DNA of 64,000 nt from Clostridium cellulovorans 743B (GCF_000145275.1 NC_014393.1:1302001-1366000), one strand, 5' to 3'. Positions 52,462-60,881 are shown, counted from the first letter of the stretch. The notes: generated by a model not told the origin, from the sequence alone. Numbers and translations: made by a program.

Positions 52462-53129
52462 ATGAGAAAAAATTATTATTAATAGAAGACGATATTAAGC
52501 TTATAAAGTACATGGAGGAATATTTAAGTGCCTATGATTATCTAGTAGAAACCATAAAAGATTTTAATAATATCGAGGAAGAAATATATATAGCAGAAAG
52601 CGATTTAATTCTTTTAGATATAAATCTGCCTAAATTTGATGGGTTCTATTTTCTAAAGGTTATAAGAAAAAAGCTAGACACTCCTGTAATTATAGTTTCT
52701 TCAAGAAGTGAAGAAGGAGAGCAAATTAGAGGGATAGATTTAGGTGCTGATGATTATATAACTAAACCCTTCAGTATGGGAATACTTTTGGCAAAGATAA
52801 ATGCTGTTTTAAGAAGAGCTAATAATCAAAATGAAAATGTTATAGAGGTTAATGGAATAAAGCTTTTCTGTGAGAGTATGGAGTTAAAGGTAAAGGATAA
52901 AGCTATTTCTTTATCAAAAAATGAGTACAAACTTCTTAAGATATTTTTCAGCAGTTACGAAAAAGTTGTTGCAAGAGAGGATTTACTAGAAACCTTGTGG
53001 GATGATGAGGAATTTGTTGATGACAATACCTTAACAGTGAACATAACAAGATTAAAGAAACGGCTTAAGGAAAATGGAATACAGTTAACAATCGAAACAA
53101 AGAGAGGTGTTGGTTATGTCCTTAGGTAA
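52462..53129 (+). CDS. OmpR/BceR-type response regulator, with an apparent frameshift after the start
   Basis: From the ATG at 52462 (GAGG 5 bases upstream) the frame is M-R-K-N-Y-Y-stop. One base back, the frame reads KLLLIEDDIKLIKYMEE and runs on to 53129. Adding one A to the A6 run at 52467-52472 would give MRKKLLLIEDDIKL, a normal receiver start. The rest is intact: DLILLDINLPKFDG (phospho-acceptor), IIVSSRSEEG, YITKPFSMGIL, then a winged helix-turn-helix (LSKNEYKLLKIFFS, RGVGYVLR). Without the shift, the first internal ATG (52512) would lose the acidic pair EDD. So either slippage restores it, or the gene is inactive, or the base count is wrong. Confidence 0.82.
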
Positions 53130-54102
53130 GCTAATTAGAATTACCTTAAGAAAGGAGAAGGCAGCAATCTCTCTTTATTTATGCAGCTGTATTTCTGTAA
53201 TGCTGTTTTATTTTTTCTTATATGAAGGTCAGTTTATGTTATATCCATTTTTGATATGTTTATTTTGTCTAGTGGTTTATTTAATATATAAATTTTTAAG
53301 CTATAGAACTTTTTATAGAAATGTTAAAGAGATAAAGACAAGTCCTGCTTATAGTAAAGGTGATGATAGTGTCTTTGAAGAGGTCTTTGATGAAATTAGA
53401 GATATACATAATGAATACATCTCAAAAATCTATAGTTTAGAGAGTAAGAATGAGGAAAAGGATAAACTGCTTACAGAATGGATTCATAACATGAAAACTT
53501 CTGTTGCAGTGATAGATTTAGCTGTAGAAAAGCTTCCAAATAGTGAGGTTGTTAAGGATATAAGGGATGAAAACTCCTTGCTTCAAAAGAATTTAGAAGA
53601 AGTGTTAAACATATTTAGGCTTGGAGAATTCTCAAAGGATTATGTGCCAGAAGAGATTAATTTAAAGGCATTAGTGAAGGAATGTATTAATTCTCAAAAA
53701 AGAAACTTCATCTATGCAAAGGTGTTTCCAGAGGTGGATATTCCGGAGAATTATTTTATATTATCAGATAAAAAGTGGAGCAAGTACGTTATTGGCCAGA
53801 TTATAAGTAATGCTATAAAGTATTCAATAGCAGAAAGCAAAGTACGTTTTTATGTAGAAGAAAGTGACGGTAATATTACACTTCATATACAAGACTTTGG
53901 TATTGGAATAAGAAAAGAAGAATTATCTAGAGTTTTTGAAGCTTTTTTTACTGGAAGTAATGGACGAAAGGAAGAGAAATCTTCAGGAATAGGACTTTAT
54001 ATGTGCAAATGTATTTGTGATAATCTAAATGAAAAAATACAAATAGATTCAGAGGTTTCAAGGGGTACAACTGTTAGCATATCCTATTTAAACAAGTCTT
54101 AG
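53116..54102 (+). CDS. BceS-type sensor histidine kinase
   Basis: 328 residues from the ATG at 53116, with AGAGAGG 8 bases upstream; it overlaps the regulator gene by 14 bases. Two membrane segments with almost no outer loop (YLCSCISVMLFYFFLY, FLICLFCLVVYLIYKFL) mark the intramembrane-sensing type that listens to a Bce transporter rather than the ligand. H-box: WIHNMKTSVAVIDL; N-box: QIISNAIKYS; G-boxes: DFGIGIRKEELSRVFEAFF and SSGIGLYMCK. Confidence 0.94.
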   Translation: MSLGKLIRITLRKEKAAISLYLCSCISVMLFYFFLYEGQFMLYPFLICLFCLVVYLIYKFLSYRTFYRNVKEIKTSPAYSKGDDSVFEEVFDEIRDIHNEYISKIYSLESKNEEKDKLLTEWIHNMKTSVAVIDLAVEKLPNSEVVKDIRDENSLLQKNLEEVLNIFRLGEFSKDYVPEEINLKALVKECINSQKRNFIYAKVFPEVDIPENYFILSDKKWSKYVIGQIISNAIKYSIAESKVRFYVEESDGNITLHIQDFGIGIRKEELSRVFEAFFTGSNGRKEEKSSGIGLYMCKCICDNLNEKIQIDSEVSRGTTVSISYLNKS

Positions 54103-54148
54103 CTTAACATTTTTAAAGAAGTCTTAAGCTAACATTGCTATCAATGTT
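54095..54148 (+). promoter_or_regulatory. Candidate operator for the Bce-type transporter
   Basis: Two direct repeats, AGTCTTAGCTTAACATT (54095-54111) and AGTCTTAAGCTAACATT (54120-54136), 25 bases apart. The second runs into a perfect dyad AACATTG-CTAT-CAATGTT (54131-54148). TATAGTATAAAG just after offers a -10 region. Expected target of the neighbouring OmpR-type regulator. Confidence 0.7.
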
Positions 54149-54368
54149 TATAGTATAAAGTTAACATAAATGAAAGTAGAAACTATTCAAAGGTTGTCTT
54201 GGTTGTTTAGTGGCGGCAAAGCTGGTAAGAAAGCCACAATTTCATTACATAGTTATAAATTGCTTATATAGTTTAGAAGGAAACCTTTCAACAATGTAAG
54301 GTTAGGTAAGTAAAATCAATTTGAGGATATAAAGAAAGAGAATATACTTTAGATAAATAAAGAAATTG

Positions 54369-54434
54369 TTATCCAGGGACGTAGTGGCTGTTAACTCCCA
54401 CTAGGGAGTGTTACGGATAGTAGCCATCGGATAA
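54369..54434 (+). ncRNA. Possible structured leader RNA before the Bce-type ATPase gene
   Basis: Three nested pairings in one 66-base segment: TTATCC (54369) with GGATAA (54429), TGGCT (54385) with AGCCA (54422), and ACTCCC (54394) with GGGAGT (54404) around the tetraloop ACTA. It ends 28 bases before the start codon and is more GC-rich than its surroundings. A smaller GTGGC/GCCAC hairpin lies upstream (54210-54237). It matches no riboswitch class that I know. Confidence 0.5.
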
Positions 54435-54462
54435 AGTTTTAAAGAGAGATGAGGTTATTAAT

Positions 54463-55218
54463 ATGAAGGTCTTAGAGAGTAAGAAAGTAACTAAAGTATA
54501 TGATGCATTTAAAGGTGCCCAAGCAATAAAGGCACTTAATGATATATCTTTCAAGGTGGAGGAGAAGGAATTTTTAGGGGTAATGGGTCCAAGCGGAAGT
54601 GGTAAGACTACCCTTTTAAATATTCTAGCTGGCATTGATAAAGCTACTTCTGGGGAAATTTTTATAGATGGGAAAAATATTCTCACTATGAAAAAGGATG
54701 ATTTAGCTATTTTCAGAAGGAATAATATTGGATTCATATTTCAAGATTTTAATCTTTTAGACAGCTTAACAGTGAAAGAAAACATAGGATTTCCATTAAC
54801 CGTAGATAGAGTAAAACCAAAAATCGTAGAAGAGAAGGTCAACAAGTTAATAGAATATTTTGGTTTAAAGGATATTGCTAATAGCTATCCATATAACATC
54901 TCAGGTGGCCAAAAACAAAGAGTGGCAGAGGCTAGAGCCTTAATCAAGGAACCCAAAATAATATTAGCCGATGAACCTACAGGAAATTTAGATTCTAAGT
55001 CATCGATGAACATTATGGAAAGTTTTAAAAAGATTAATGAAGAAAAAAATTCAACTATAGTTATGGTAACCCATGATCCTTTTGCAGCGTCCTTTTGTAA
55101 GAGAATTATATTTATAAAGGATGGAACCATTAAGCTTGAGATAAACTCTAACGGAAACAGGAAGGAGTTTTTTGACAAGGTAATAGAGGCTCAACTAGTG
55201 ATAGGAGGGCAAGAATAA
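54463..55218 (+). CDS. Bce-type ABC transporter, ATP-binding protein
   Basis: 251 residues, GATGAGG about 10 bases upstream. Walker A GPSGSGKTT, Q-loop FIFQDFNLLDSLTVKENI, signature ISGGQKQR, Walker B IILADEPTGNLD, H-loop VTHD. The sequence is of the MacB/BceA subgroup that powers mechanotransmission rather than ordinary transport. Its stop overlaps the permease start (TAATG). With the kinase and regulator upstream it forms a BceRS-BceAB-like module, which detects and removes cell-wall-active peptides such as bacitracin or lantibiotics. Confidence 0.95.
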   Translation: MKVLESKKVTKVYDAFKGAQAIKALNDISFKVEEKEFLGVMGPSGSGKTTLLNILAGIDKATSGEIFIDGKNILTMKKDDLAIFRRNNIGFIFQDFNLLDSLTVKENIGFPLTVDRVKPKIVEEKVNKLIEYFGLKDIANSYPYNISGGQKQRVAEARALIKEPKIILADEPTGNLDSKSSMNIMESFKKINEEKNSTIVMVTHDPFAASFCKRIIFIKDGTIKLEINSNGNRKEFFDKVIEAQLVIGGQE

Positions 55219-57212
55219 TGGATTTTTCTTCAATGATAATAAAGAATATCAAACACAATATAAAGAATTATACGGCATACCTCCTTGGAAACACTCTAAT
55301 TCAGTGGATTCTATTTATGTTTTTTACCTTAGTTTTTAGTGAAGAATTTATGGAAGTTGCCTCAGTTATGAGGTTAAAAGGTAATTTTATATCAGTAGTT
55401 GTACTTATGGTAGCTTTTTCAGTAGTATTTATAATCTTTACAACAGTTTCTTTCACCAAATACAGAGGAAAAGAGTTTGGCGTTTATTTTACCATTGGTT
55501 TGACATCAAAGGAGATAATAAAAATACTCTGCTATGAAAATATAATAATTTCCTTGTTATCATTTATATTTGCAACTGTTAGCGGAAGTGTATTTTCAAA
55601 GCTCTTCCATATGGCTATAGGAAAAATATTAAAGCTTGATAATATATCTATTTCTTTAAGTATAAAAGCTTATGGAACAATACTTCTAATTTCTACTGCA
55701 ATATTTTTATTTACTACAATCTATCAAATAATATTTTTAAAAAGATACTCAGTTATCAATATTTTAAAATCTAAAGTAAAGAAGGATGTAGGAAGCACCA
55801 GAATTATTTTGGGAATCATCGGACTTATAATTTTTATAGCCTCTATTATTACTTTTAAAATGTCTATTAAGCAAATGGTAAAGGATGATGGTAATTTACT
55901 AGTTGCGTCTATAATAGGGACAGTTGTATCTGTTTATTTAATAATAGGCTTTTCAATGACTGCGGTAGTAAAGGTACTTAGAAAGTTCAAGGGTATCTAT
56001 AATAACAACATTTTATTTCTTAATTCTCTTTTACATAGATTCGCATCCTATAGAGCGGTTTTATATGTGGTTACATTAATGGTTTCAGGGGCGATGATTT
56101 TTATATCTATTTCTTATGGTATGTATAAGTTAACAGAAAAACGAATTAATGATAACTGCCCTTATGATATAGGTTTTATGGTTGATAATGATACTGCTAA
56201 AAATAAAGATATAAAAGCAATAGCTACAGAGCAGTTAGGAGAAGTCAAAAATTATATTCAGCTTGAAGGCTTAAATGTTCTTAACATCGCAGTTTATCAA
56301 GATATCTGTTCCGTTAATGATAGTAATATGTGGGTTATAAGTGAAGAAAACTATATAAGCTTAGGTAAAAAGCAGCTTGATTTAAGTAGCGGAGAAGTTC
56401 TTTATTCTCATATAGAGGAAGAAGGGAGATTTTTTCATTCAGACATGATTTTTGATTTAGCTAAAAAAGTACCTGGAGATGAGAAACTGCCCGTAAGCCT
56501 TCATCAAAAAACACCTTTAGATGAATATAAAAAGAAACGTACAGAAGATCAATATATGTATGTATCAAAAGAAAATCAAAGAGAGCAAGTAGCTGCAACG
56601 GTGAATAACTTTCAAAGCAAAATTTACAGTAGATGGGACATTATTGTTGTTAATAACGAAGATTATGAAATGATGAAAGAAAAGCTTGGAGAAGCAGCAG
56701 TTACTTATGATGTTTTAATCAATTTAAAGGATAATCAAAGCTACGAGGGGTTAAAGAAGAGTTTAAATAATAAGCTTGGAAAAAAGGTAAGTGATACCTT
56801 GACGATAAAAAAAGAGAAGAATCAATATACTGTGAAAGAAAATGGTTTTATGTTGTTCTTGTTTAGTTCTATGGGAATGATGTTCTTAATAGGTAGTGCA
56901 GCAGTGCTATATTTTAAGACTATCACTTCTATTGAAGAAGATAGAGAAAGAAGTAAACAATTGATAAAACTTGGCTTAACTACTAAAGAAATCAACAAGC
57001 TAGCTATGAAGGAATTAGGAGCAGTATTTCTTGTACCACCAATCATCGCTTTATCATGCATAGGATATTTCTTTTATACAATATTCAGTGTTGTCAATGA
57101 AGGAAAGTATATGTGGGAAAATATTCGTGTAGTCTTTGTTGTATATTCCATCATACAAATCATATTTTACATTTTGACTAGTAACAGGTACAAAAAACAG
57201 ATTAACAAATAG
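55218..57212 (+). CDS. Bce-type ABC transporter permease (FtsX domains)
   Basis: 664 residues, the expected length. Ten membrane segments: one, then three in the first FtsX domain (FTKYRGKEFGVYFTIGLTSKEI), more around 200-310, a large extracellular domain of about 210 residues between about 310 and 525, and three at the end (DRERSKQLIKLGLTTKEINKL). The extracellular domain binds the peptide antibiotic or its lipid target and signals to the BceS-like kinase; its sequence is the variable part, so the ligand cannot be told. A piece of this gene's 3' end recurs at 58681. Confidence 0.94.
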   Translation: MDFSSMIIKNIKHNIKNYTAYLLGNTLIQWILFMFFTLVFSEEFMEVASVMRLKGNFISVVVLMVAFSVVFIIFTTVSFTKYRGKEFGVYFTIGLTSKEIIKILCYENIIISLLSFIFATVSGSVFSKLFHMAIGKILKLDNISISLSIKAYGTILLISTAIFLFTTIYQIIFLKRYSVINILKSKVKKDVGSTRIILGIIGLIIFIASIITFKMSIKQMVKDDGNLLVASIIGTVVSVYLIIGFSMTAVVKVLRKFKGIYNNNILFLNSLLHRFASYRAVLYVVTLMVSGAMIFISISYGMYKLTEKRINDNCPYDIGFMVDNDTAKNKDIKAIATEQLGEVKNYIQLEGLNVLNIAVYQDICSVNDSNMWVISEENYISLGKKQLDLSSGEVLYSHIEEEGRFFHSDMIFDLAKKVPGDEKLPVSLHQKTPLDEYKKKRTEDQYMYVSKENQREQVAATVNNFQSKIYSRWDIIVVNNEDYEMMKEKLGEAAVTYDVLINLKDNQSYEGLKKSLNNKLGKKVSDTLTIKKEKNQYTVKENGFMLFLFSSMGMMFLIGSAAVLYFKTITSIEEDRERSKQLIKLGLTTKEINKLAMKELGAVFLVPPIIALSCIGYFFYTIFSVVNEGKYMWENIRVVFVVYSIIQIIFYILTSNRYKKQINK

Positions 57213-57274
57213 TACACTCATGATTAGGTAAAAATATAGAAAGTTAGAAGTGTTTAAATAATAGATAAGAAATC

Positions 57275-57310
57275 AGTGCTCTTGTTATGACGGTGAGCAC
57301 TTTTTTCTTT
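57275..57310 (+). terminator. Intrinsic terminator after the permease
   Basis: AGTGCTC (57275-57281) and GAGCACT (57295-57301), then TTTTTCTTTG. The sequence from here to 57448 resembles 50490-50670, after hsdS. Confidence 0.88.
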
Positions 57311-57448
57311 GCTTTTAACTTTTATAATAATGATATTAATCATATATGGTTGGAGAATGGTGCGAATAAATGTTTGTATTGGTGTCAATAATCATATTAT
57401 AGCAGCTATTTTAAAGAGATATACAAAATGATAAAATAGAGGTGTAAT

Positions 57449-57802
57449 ATGAGCAAAAGTAATGAAAAAAATAATAAAGACAAGATTAGAATAGTAAATA
57501 AAAAGAATAACCTTCATGATAAAAGCTATAAGGACTTATTTTCAAATAAAGAAACGTTTTTAAGTCTTATACAAACCTTTGTAAGTAATACTTGGGGAAG
57601 TAAACTAACGAAAGAAAACTTAGTTTTAGTAGATAAATCTTATGTGCTTTCTGATTATGAGGAATTAGAATCAGATATAGTTTATAAGGCAAGGATAGGT
57701 GAGCATGAGGTTTTCTTCTATATGCTTTTAGAATTTCAAAGCTATGTAGATTATAGAATGTCCATAAGATTTATTGGTTCAATCCCATACCTCTCATACT
57801 GA
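57449..57802 (+). pseudogene. 5' part of a second Rpn nuclease gene, truncated
   Basis: The first ~107 codons and the ~90 bases upstream are nearly identical to the gene at 50671 (MSKSNEKNNKDKIRIVNKKN against MSQSNEKNNKDKIRIVNKKN). At about 57768, after VDYRMSIR, the match stops and a foreign tail FIGSIPYLSY leads to a stop. The ExQ catalytic region is kept, but most of the protein is missing. The 3' end of the same gene lies at 58565-58680. Confidence 0.9.
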
Positions 57803-57986
57803 CACAAAATTAAAGGATTTTAGGATTAGAGAAGCAATCTATGTATAATACATGTAAAATATTTTAAGTTATACCTCTACATGTTGTATAATAAAGTAAA
57901 TAGAGAATTGTAGATTTTTGTGGCACAATGGTAAGAAATGTGAAGCGAAGAAAGTTTATATAATATACATCATGAGGAGGAGTTTT

Positions 57987-58523
57987 ATGAAGAACCCATA
58001 TGAAATATGCCCTACTTTTGAAACAGAAAGTTTTATTTTAAGACTCGTTTCAGAAGAAGATTCCGAAGGTCTACTTAAATGTTATTCTGATAGTAAGGCA
58101 CAAAAAATTTTTAACTCTGATAGGTGTACAGGTGATTTTTGTATTTACACAATTGAGGATATGTTACAATGTACTAAAGCTTGGCTTTGTGCATATTCTC
58201 AACAAGAATTTATACGCTTTGCAATTATAGATAAATCACTATCTAAAGCTATTGGAACAGTAGAAATGTTTGGTTATGCTGGTAAATATAAAATTAAAAC
58301 GGGAATACTCCGAGTTGATGTTTCTTCTGAATACGAAAATGCAGATTGCTTAAACGAAATATTTAGTGTTTGTAACGAGAACTTTTTTGATTTGTTTGAG
58401 GTTGATATGATTGCAACTAAGGCAATACCTCAAGCTGTTGAAAGGCGGAATACATTATTAAAAATTGACTTCTGTGAAGGCAATGCATATGAAGGAGAGC
58501 ACTATTTTTTGCGTTCAAAATAA
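57987..58523 (+). CDS. GNAT-family N-acetyltransferase
   Basis: 178 residues from the ATG at 57987, with AGGAGGAG 4-6 bases upstream; an open frame from 57918 precedes it but has no such site. The pattern is RimJ/RimL-like: ETESFILRLVSEEDSEGLLKCYSD, FIRFAIIDKSLSKAIGTVEMFG, and a C-terminal RRNTLLKIDFCEGNAYEGEHYFL. The acetyl-CoA loop (R/QxxGxG/A) is poorly kept, as often in this subgroup. It sits between the two halves of the broken Rpn gene, so it came in with, or caused, the rearrangement. Confidence 0.84.
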   Translation: MKNPYEICPTFETESFILRLVSEEDSEGLLKCYSDSKAQKIFNSDRCTGDFCIYTIEDMLQCTKAWLCAYSQQEFIRFAIIDKSLSKAIGTVEMFGYAGKYKIKTGILRVDVSSEYENADCLNEIFSVCNENFFDLFEVDMIATKAIPQAVERRNTLLKIDFCEGNAYEGEHYFLRSK

Positions 58524-58564
58524 ACATAATCTACAGTAAGTTTAATACATAATATTACTAATCA

Positions 58565-58680
58565 CTACCAGTAGAATATGAGGAAAAAATTAAAGCTTTA
58601 CCTAAAAAAATCCTTGATGATATAGCTATAGATATATTTTCTTTTTAAGAAATCTAAGACCTTAAAAAATATTTTATATG
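58565..58680 (+). pseudogene. 3' remnant of the second Rpn gene
   Basis: Reads LPVEYEEKIKALPKKILDD, then IAIDIFSF and a stop, then EI, stop, DLKKYF: the same as the end of the gene at 50671 (LPMEYEKKIKALPEKILDD... ELKKYF) but with two in-frame stops. About 220 codons of the middle are lost. Confidence 0.88.
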
Positions 58681-58725
58681 TTAACTAGTAATAAGTACAA
58701 AAAACAGATTAACTTAAATTAAGGT
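58681..58725 (+). pseudogene. Scrap of the Bce-type permease 3' end
   Basis: LTSNKYKKQIN and a stop shortly after; the permease ends LTSNRYKKQINK. About 30 of 32 bases match (58683-58713 against 57177-57208). It directly follows the Rpn remnant. Confidence 0.8.
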
Positions 58726-58776
58726 ATAATGAGAATATACTGGGTTGCTGAGGATTTTCAGTGGAAGGGTGAAAAT

Positions 58777-59025
58777 ATGAAATGGAGTGAAGTTAGGGAG
58801 TTATATCCAAATCAATTTGTTAAATTTCAAATTTTAGAATTTCATGAAGATGAATCCATAAAATATGTTGATGATGTTGCTATAATCAAGGCGATTAAGG
58901 ATGCTAGAGAAGCTATGAAAGAATTTGCAAAATGTAAAAGTTCTCAATTGGTGTATAGTACAAATCATGAGGAAGTAAGAATTGAAAAAATCAAACATAT
59001 TGGAATCAGAAGGAGTATAAAATGA
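58777..59025 (+). CDS. Small protein of unknown function paired with a retropepsin-like gene
   Basis: 82 residues from the ATG at 58777, with GAAGGGTG upstream; an earlier ATG at 58729 has no site. The protein (MKWSEVRELYPNQFVKFQIL... to IRRSIK) is acidic then basic, soluble and mostly strand/helix. Its stop overlaps the next start (ATGA). I recall similar small genes in front of clan AA aspartic protease genes in clostridia, so the pair is likely a real operon. Function unknown. Confidence 0.75.
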   Translation: MKWSEVRELYPNQFVKFQILEFHEDESIKYVDDVAIIKAIKDAREAMKEFAKCKSSQLVYSTNHEEVRIEKIKHIGIRRSIK

Positions 59026-59225
59026 AAATCAAATTACAGCAAAAGAATGGACTAATATATACTTCTGTTGATTTATTTTGTGCTAATATTAAGCTAGACA
59101 ATTTAAAAGTAGATTTTCGAGAGATAGATCCTTATGAAAGAGTTAATGGTTTATTAGGTTTAGACTTTCTTAGAAAAGCAGGAATTATATTAGATTTAGC
59201 CGATTGTGTAATGTATAAAAAGTAG
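59022..59225 (+). pseudogene. Retropepsin-like (clan AA) aspartic protease gene with internal deletion
   Basis: 67 residues. The start MKIKLQQKNGLIYTSVDLF and the end EIDPYERVNGLLGLDFLRKAGIILDL match the two ends of bacterial retropepsin-like proteins of about 130 residues (GLLGxDFL is the family's second conserved block). The middle, including the catalytic D(T/S)G, is absent, so it cannot be an active protease. The frame is kept, so a short protein may still be made. Confidence 0.65.
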
Positions 59226-59349
59226 TGTTAAAAGTTAAAACAATCTAATTATAGCATAACCGTAAAAATATTTTCCCAACCGTAAACTTTAGGAGCCCTA
59301 TATTCAATTTAAGCAACATAATTGCGTCATAAGCAAAAAATAAATACAA

Positions 59350-59404
59350 GCATCTCTTTTAAACTATTATTATATTATAAAGCAGTTTAAAGGAGATGTT
59401 TTTT
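59350..59404 (+). promoter_or_regulatory. 16-bp hairpin burying a ribosome binding site, followed by T-tract
   Basis: GCATCTCTTTTAAACT (59350-59365) pairs fully (two G-U) with AGTTTAAAGGAGATGT (59384-59399). AAAGGAG, the binding site for the ATG at 59405, lies inside the right arm, and TTTTTT follows. It can act as a terminator, as an SD-masking switch, or both. Confidence 0.75.
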
Positions 59405-59551
59405 ATGATATTTAAAAATGATAAGACTAGAAAAATATTTAGACTTTCTGTTGCTGTTATTTTTATAGTAAGTGGTATCTTTAGTTTACCTAAAGGGTTG
59501 TTTCTCATTGGAGCAGGGTGTTTGTATGGATACAAGGGTATTTTTGGTTAA
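59405..59551 (+). CDS. Small hydrophobic membrane peptide (48 aa)
   Basis: ATG with AAAGGAG 9 bases upstream. The peptide begins MIFKNDKTRKIFRLSVAVIF and ends GAGCLYGYKGIFG: a basic start, a first membrane span (about 14-26) and a second, Gly-rich one (about 31-47) joined by LPKG, giving a hairpin. It is the gene nearest upstream of an AgrC-like kinase. It lacks the acidic tail of AgrD peptides and no agrB is present, so an Agr signal is unlikely although there is one Cys ten residues from the end. Confidence 0.65.
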   Translation: MIFKNDKTRKIFRLSVAVIFIVSGIFSLPKGLFLIGAGCLYGYKGIFG

Positions 59552-59741
59552 TATGGATCAAGCTTTAAGTATCCGATTAGTAGCATGGATATAGGGGTAT
59601 TTTCCATTAGCACCAATAATAAAAAATCTAATTAATTGTAGCTTCAATATGAGTTTACAATAGGATTATGAGAGTGTTGCTGTGATATAATATATTCTAT
59701 GGTAATAAAATCCTTATTGACAAATTGGAGGAGAAAAATAT

Positions 59742-60881
59742 ATGGCACAGCTCTCTTTAGCTGTTATCATTTTTATACTTATGTATGTAAAGTCAAGAAA
59801 ATTTAAAATTTCTTTTTTTATGGGAATATTTTTTATACTTTCAGGGCTATTTTCTATGGTTATTTCACAGACTTTACAAGGGCTTACTAATATCCCAGAC
59901 AACATGATAGGAGTGGTACAGTTTTTATTTACAGCTGGACTTGCTTATGGCATGAGCTTTATAATCACAAAGATATATGATAAATACCCAGTTGAAAATG
60001 AAAAACTTATTGAGTATAGTACATATTTTGTGTTTTTGAGTTTTCTTGTGGTTTATATGTTTATATATTTGTTTGCAATTGCAATTATAAAGCTAGATTA
60101 TGTAAGTATAGTATTTACCATAATATTATTGGCTTTCATAATATTATGTTTGATAATTTACAAGGAAAGTTTAAAAGGTAAATATGAAAAAACTCAGGCT
60201 GAAAATGATAATAAGCACCTTGAACAATATTCGGAATTGTTAGAAGGTATGATGAAGGAATTCAGAAGCTTCAAACATGATTACAACAACATATTAACTA
60301 CTATAAGTGGCTATCTGCAAACTGATGATTTAGAAGGCTTAAAAGAGTATTTCGATAAAGAGATTTATCCATATTCAGCAGATATGAGTAAAGCAAATAT
60401 ACGCCTAGCCTTATTAGGAAATATAAAAATAAAGCCTCTTAAAGGGATTCTTGCAGCAAAGTTAATAGAAGCTATAAACTATGAGATCAATGTATTTATT
60501 GACATAGAAGAAAGTATCGATAATATTAATATGAATGTGGTTGATTTATGCAGGATAGTAGGAATCTTACTGGATAATGCTATAGAAGGAGCAAGGTTAA
60601 GTGGAGAAAAGAAATTAGATTTTGGCATCATTAATAAGAATAATACTGTGGTATTGATAATAAATAATAGCTGTAAAAAGGATGTTCCAGAAATCCAAGA
60701 AATATTTAGAGTAGGTTTTACAACAAAGGGAGAAGGTCATGGCATAGGACTTTCAAATGTACAAGAAATTATAGACTCCAAATATCCAAATGTAACGTTA
60801 AACAGTGAGATTGATAGAGATTTAGGCGTTTTTAAACAAAGGCTTTTAATAAGAAATCATAAGGAGAACCATAATGCTTAA
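59742..60881 (+). CDS. AgrC-like sensor histidine kinase (GHKL ATPase)
   Basis: 379 residues, GGAGG before the ATG. Six membrane segments fill about residues 1-140. The cytoplasmic part has the H-box FRSFKHDYNNILTTISGYL, which is the HPK10 (AgrC/ComD) type HD.N pattern, an N-box VGILLDNAIEGARLSG, and G-box GEGHGIGLSNVQEII. HPK10 kinases usually sense peptides at the membrane and signal to LytTR regulators. The regulator gene overlaps it by 8 bases. No agrB/agrD genes are close. Confidence 0.93.
   Translation: MAQLSLAVIIFILMYVKSRKFKISFFMGIFFILSGLFSMVISQTLQGLTNIPDNMIGVVQFLFTAGLAYGMSFIITKIYDKYPVENEKLIEYSTYFVFLSFLVVYMFIYLFAIAIIKLDYVSIVFTIILLAFIILCLIIYKESLKGKYEKTQAENDNKHLEQYSELLEGMMKEFRSFKHDYNNILTTISGYLQTDDLEGLKEYFDKEIYPYSADMSKANIRLALLGNIKIKPLKGILAAKLIEAINYEINVFIDIEESIDNINMNVVDLCRIVGILLDNAIEGARLSGEKKLDFGIINKNNTVVLIINNSCKKDVPEIQEIFRVGFTTKGEGHGIGLSNVQEIIDSKYPNVTLNSEIDRDLGVFKQRLLIRNHKENHNA

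Noticed and set aside
53107..53118. GTG at 53107 as the kinase start
   Set aside because: The ATG at 53116 has AGAGAGG at the right distance, while the GTG overlaps that site.
57813..57910. TATAATACATGTA / TACATGTTGTATA as a transposon inverted repeat
   Set aside because: Imperfect, AT-rich, and not at the edge of any recognisable mobile unit.
59405..59551. 48-aa peptide as an AgrD autoinducer precursor
   Set aside because: No agrB, no acidic C-terminal tail, and two membrane spans; kept as a membrane peptide instead.
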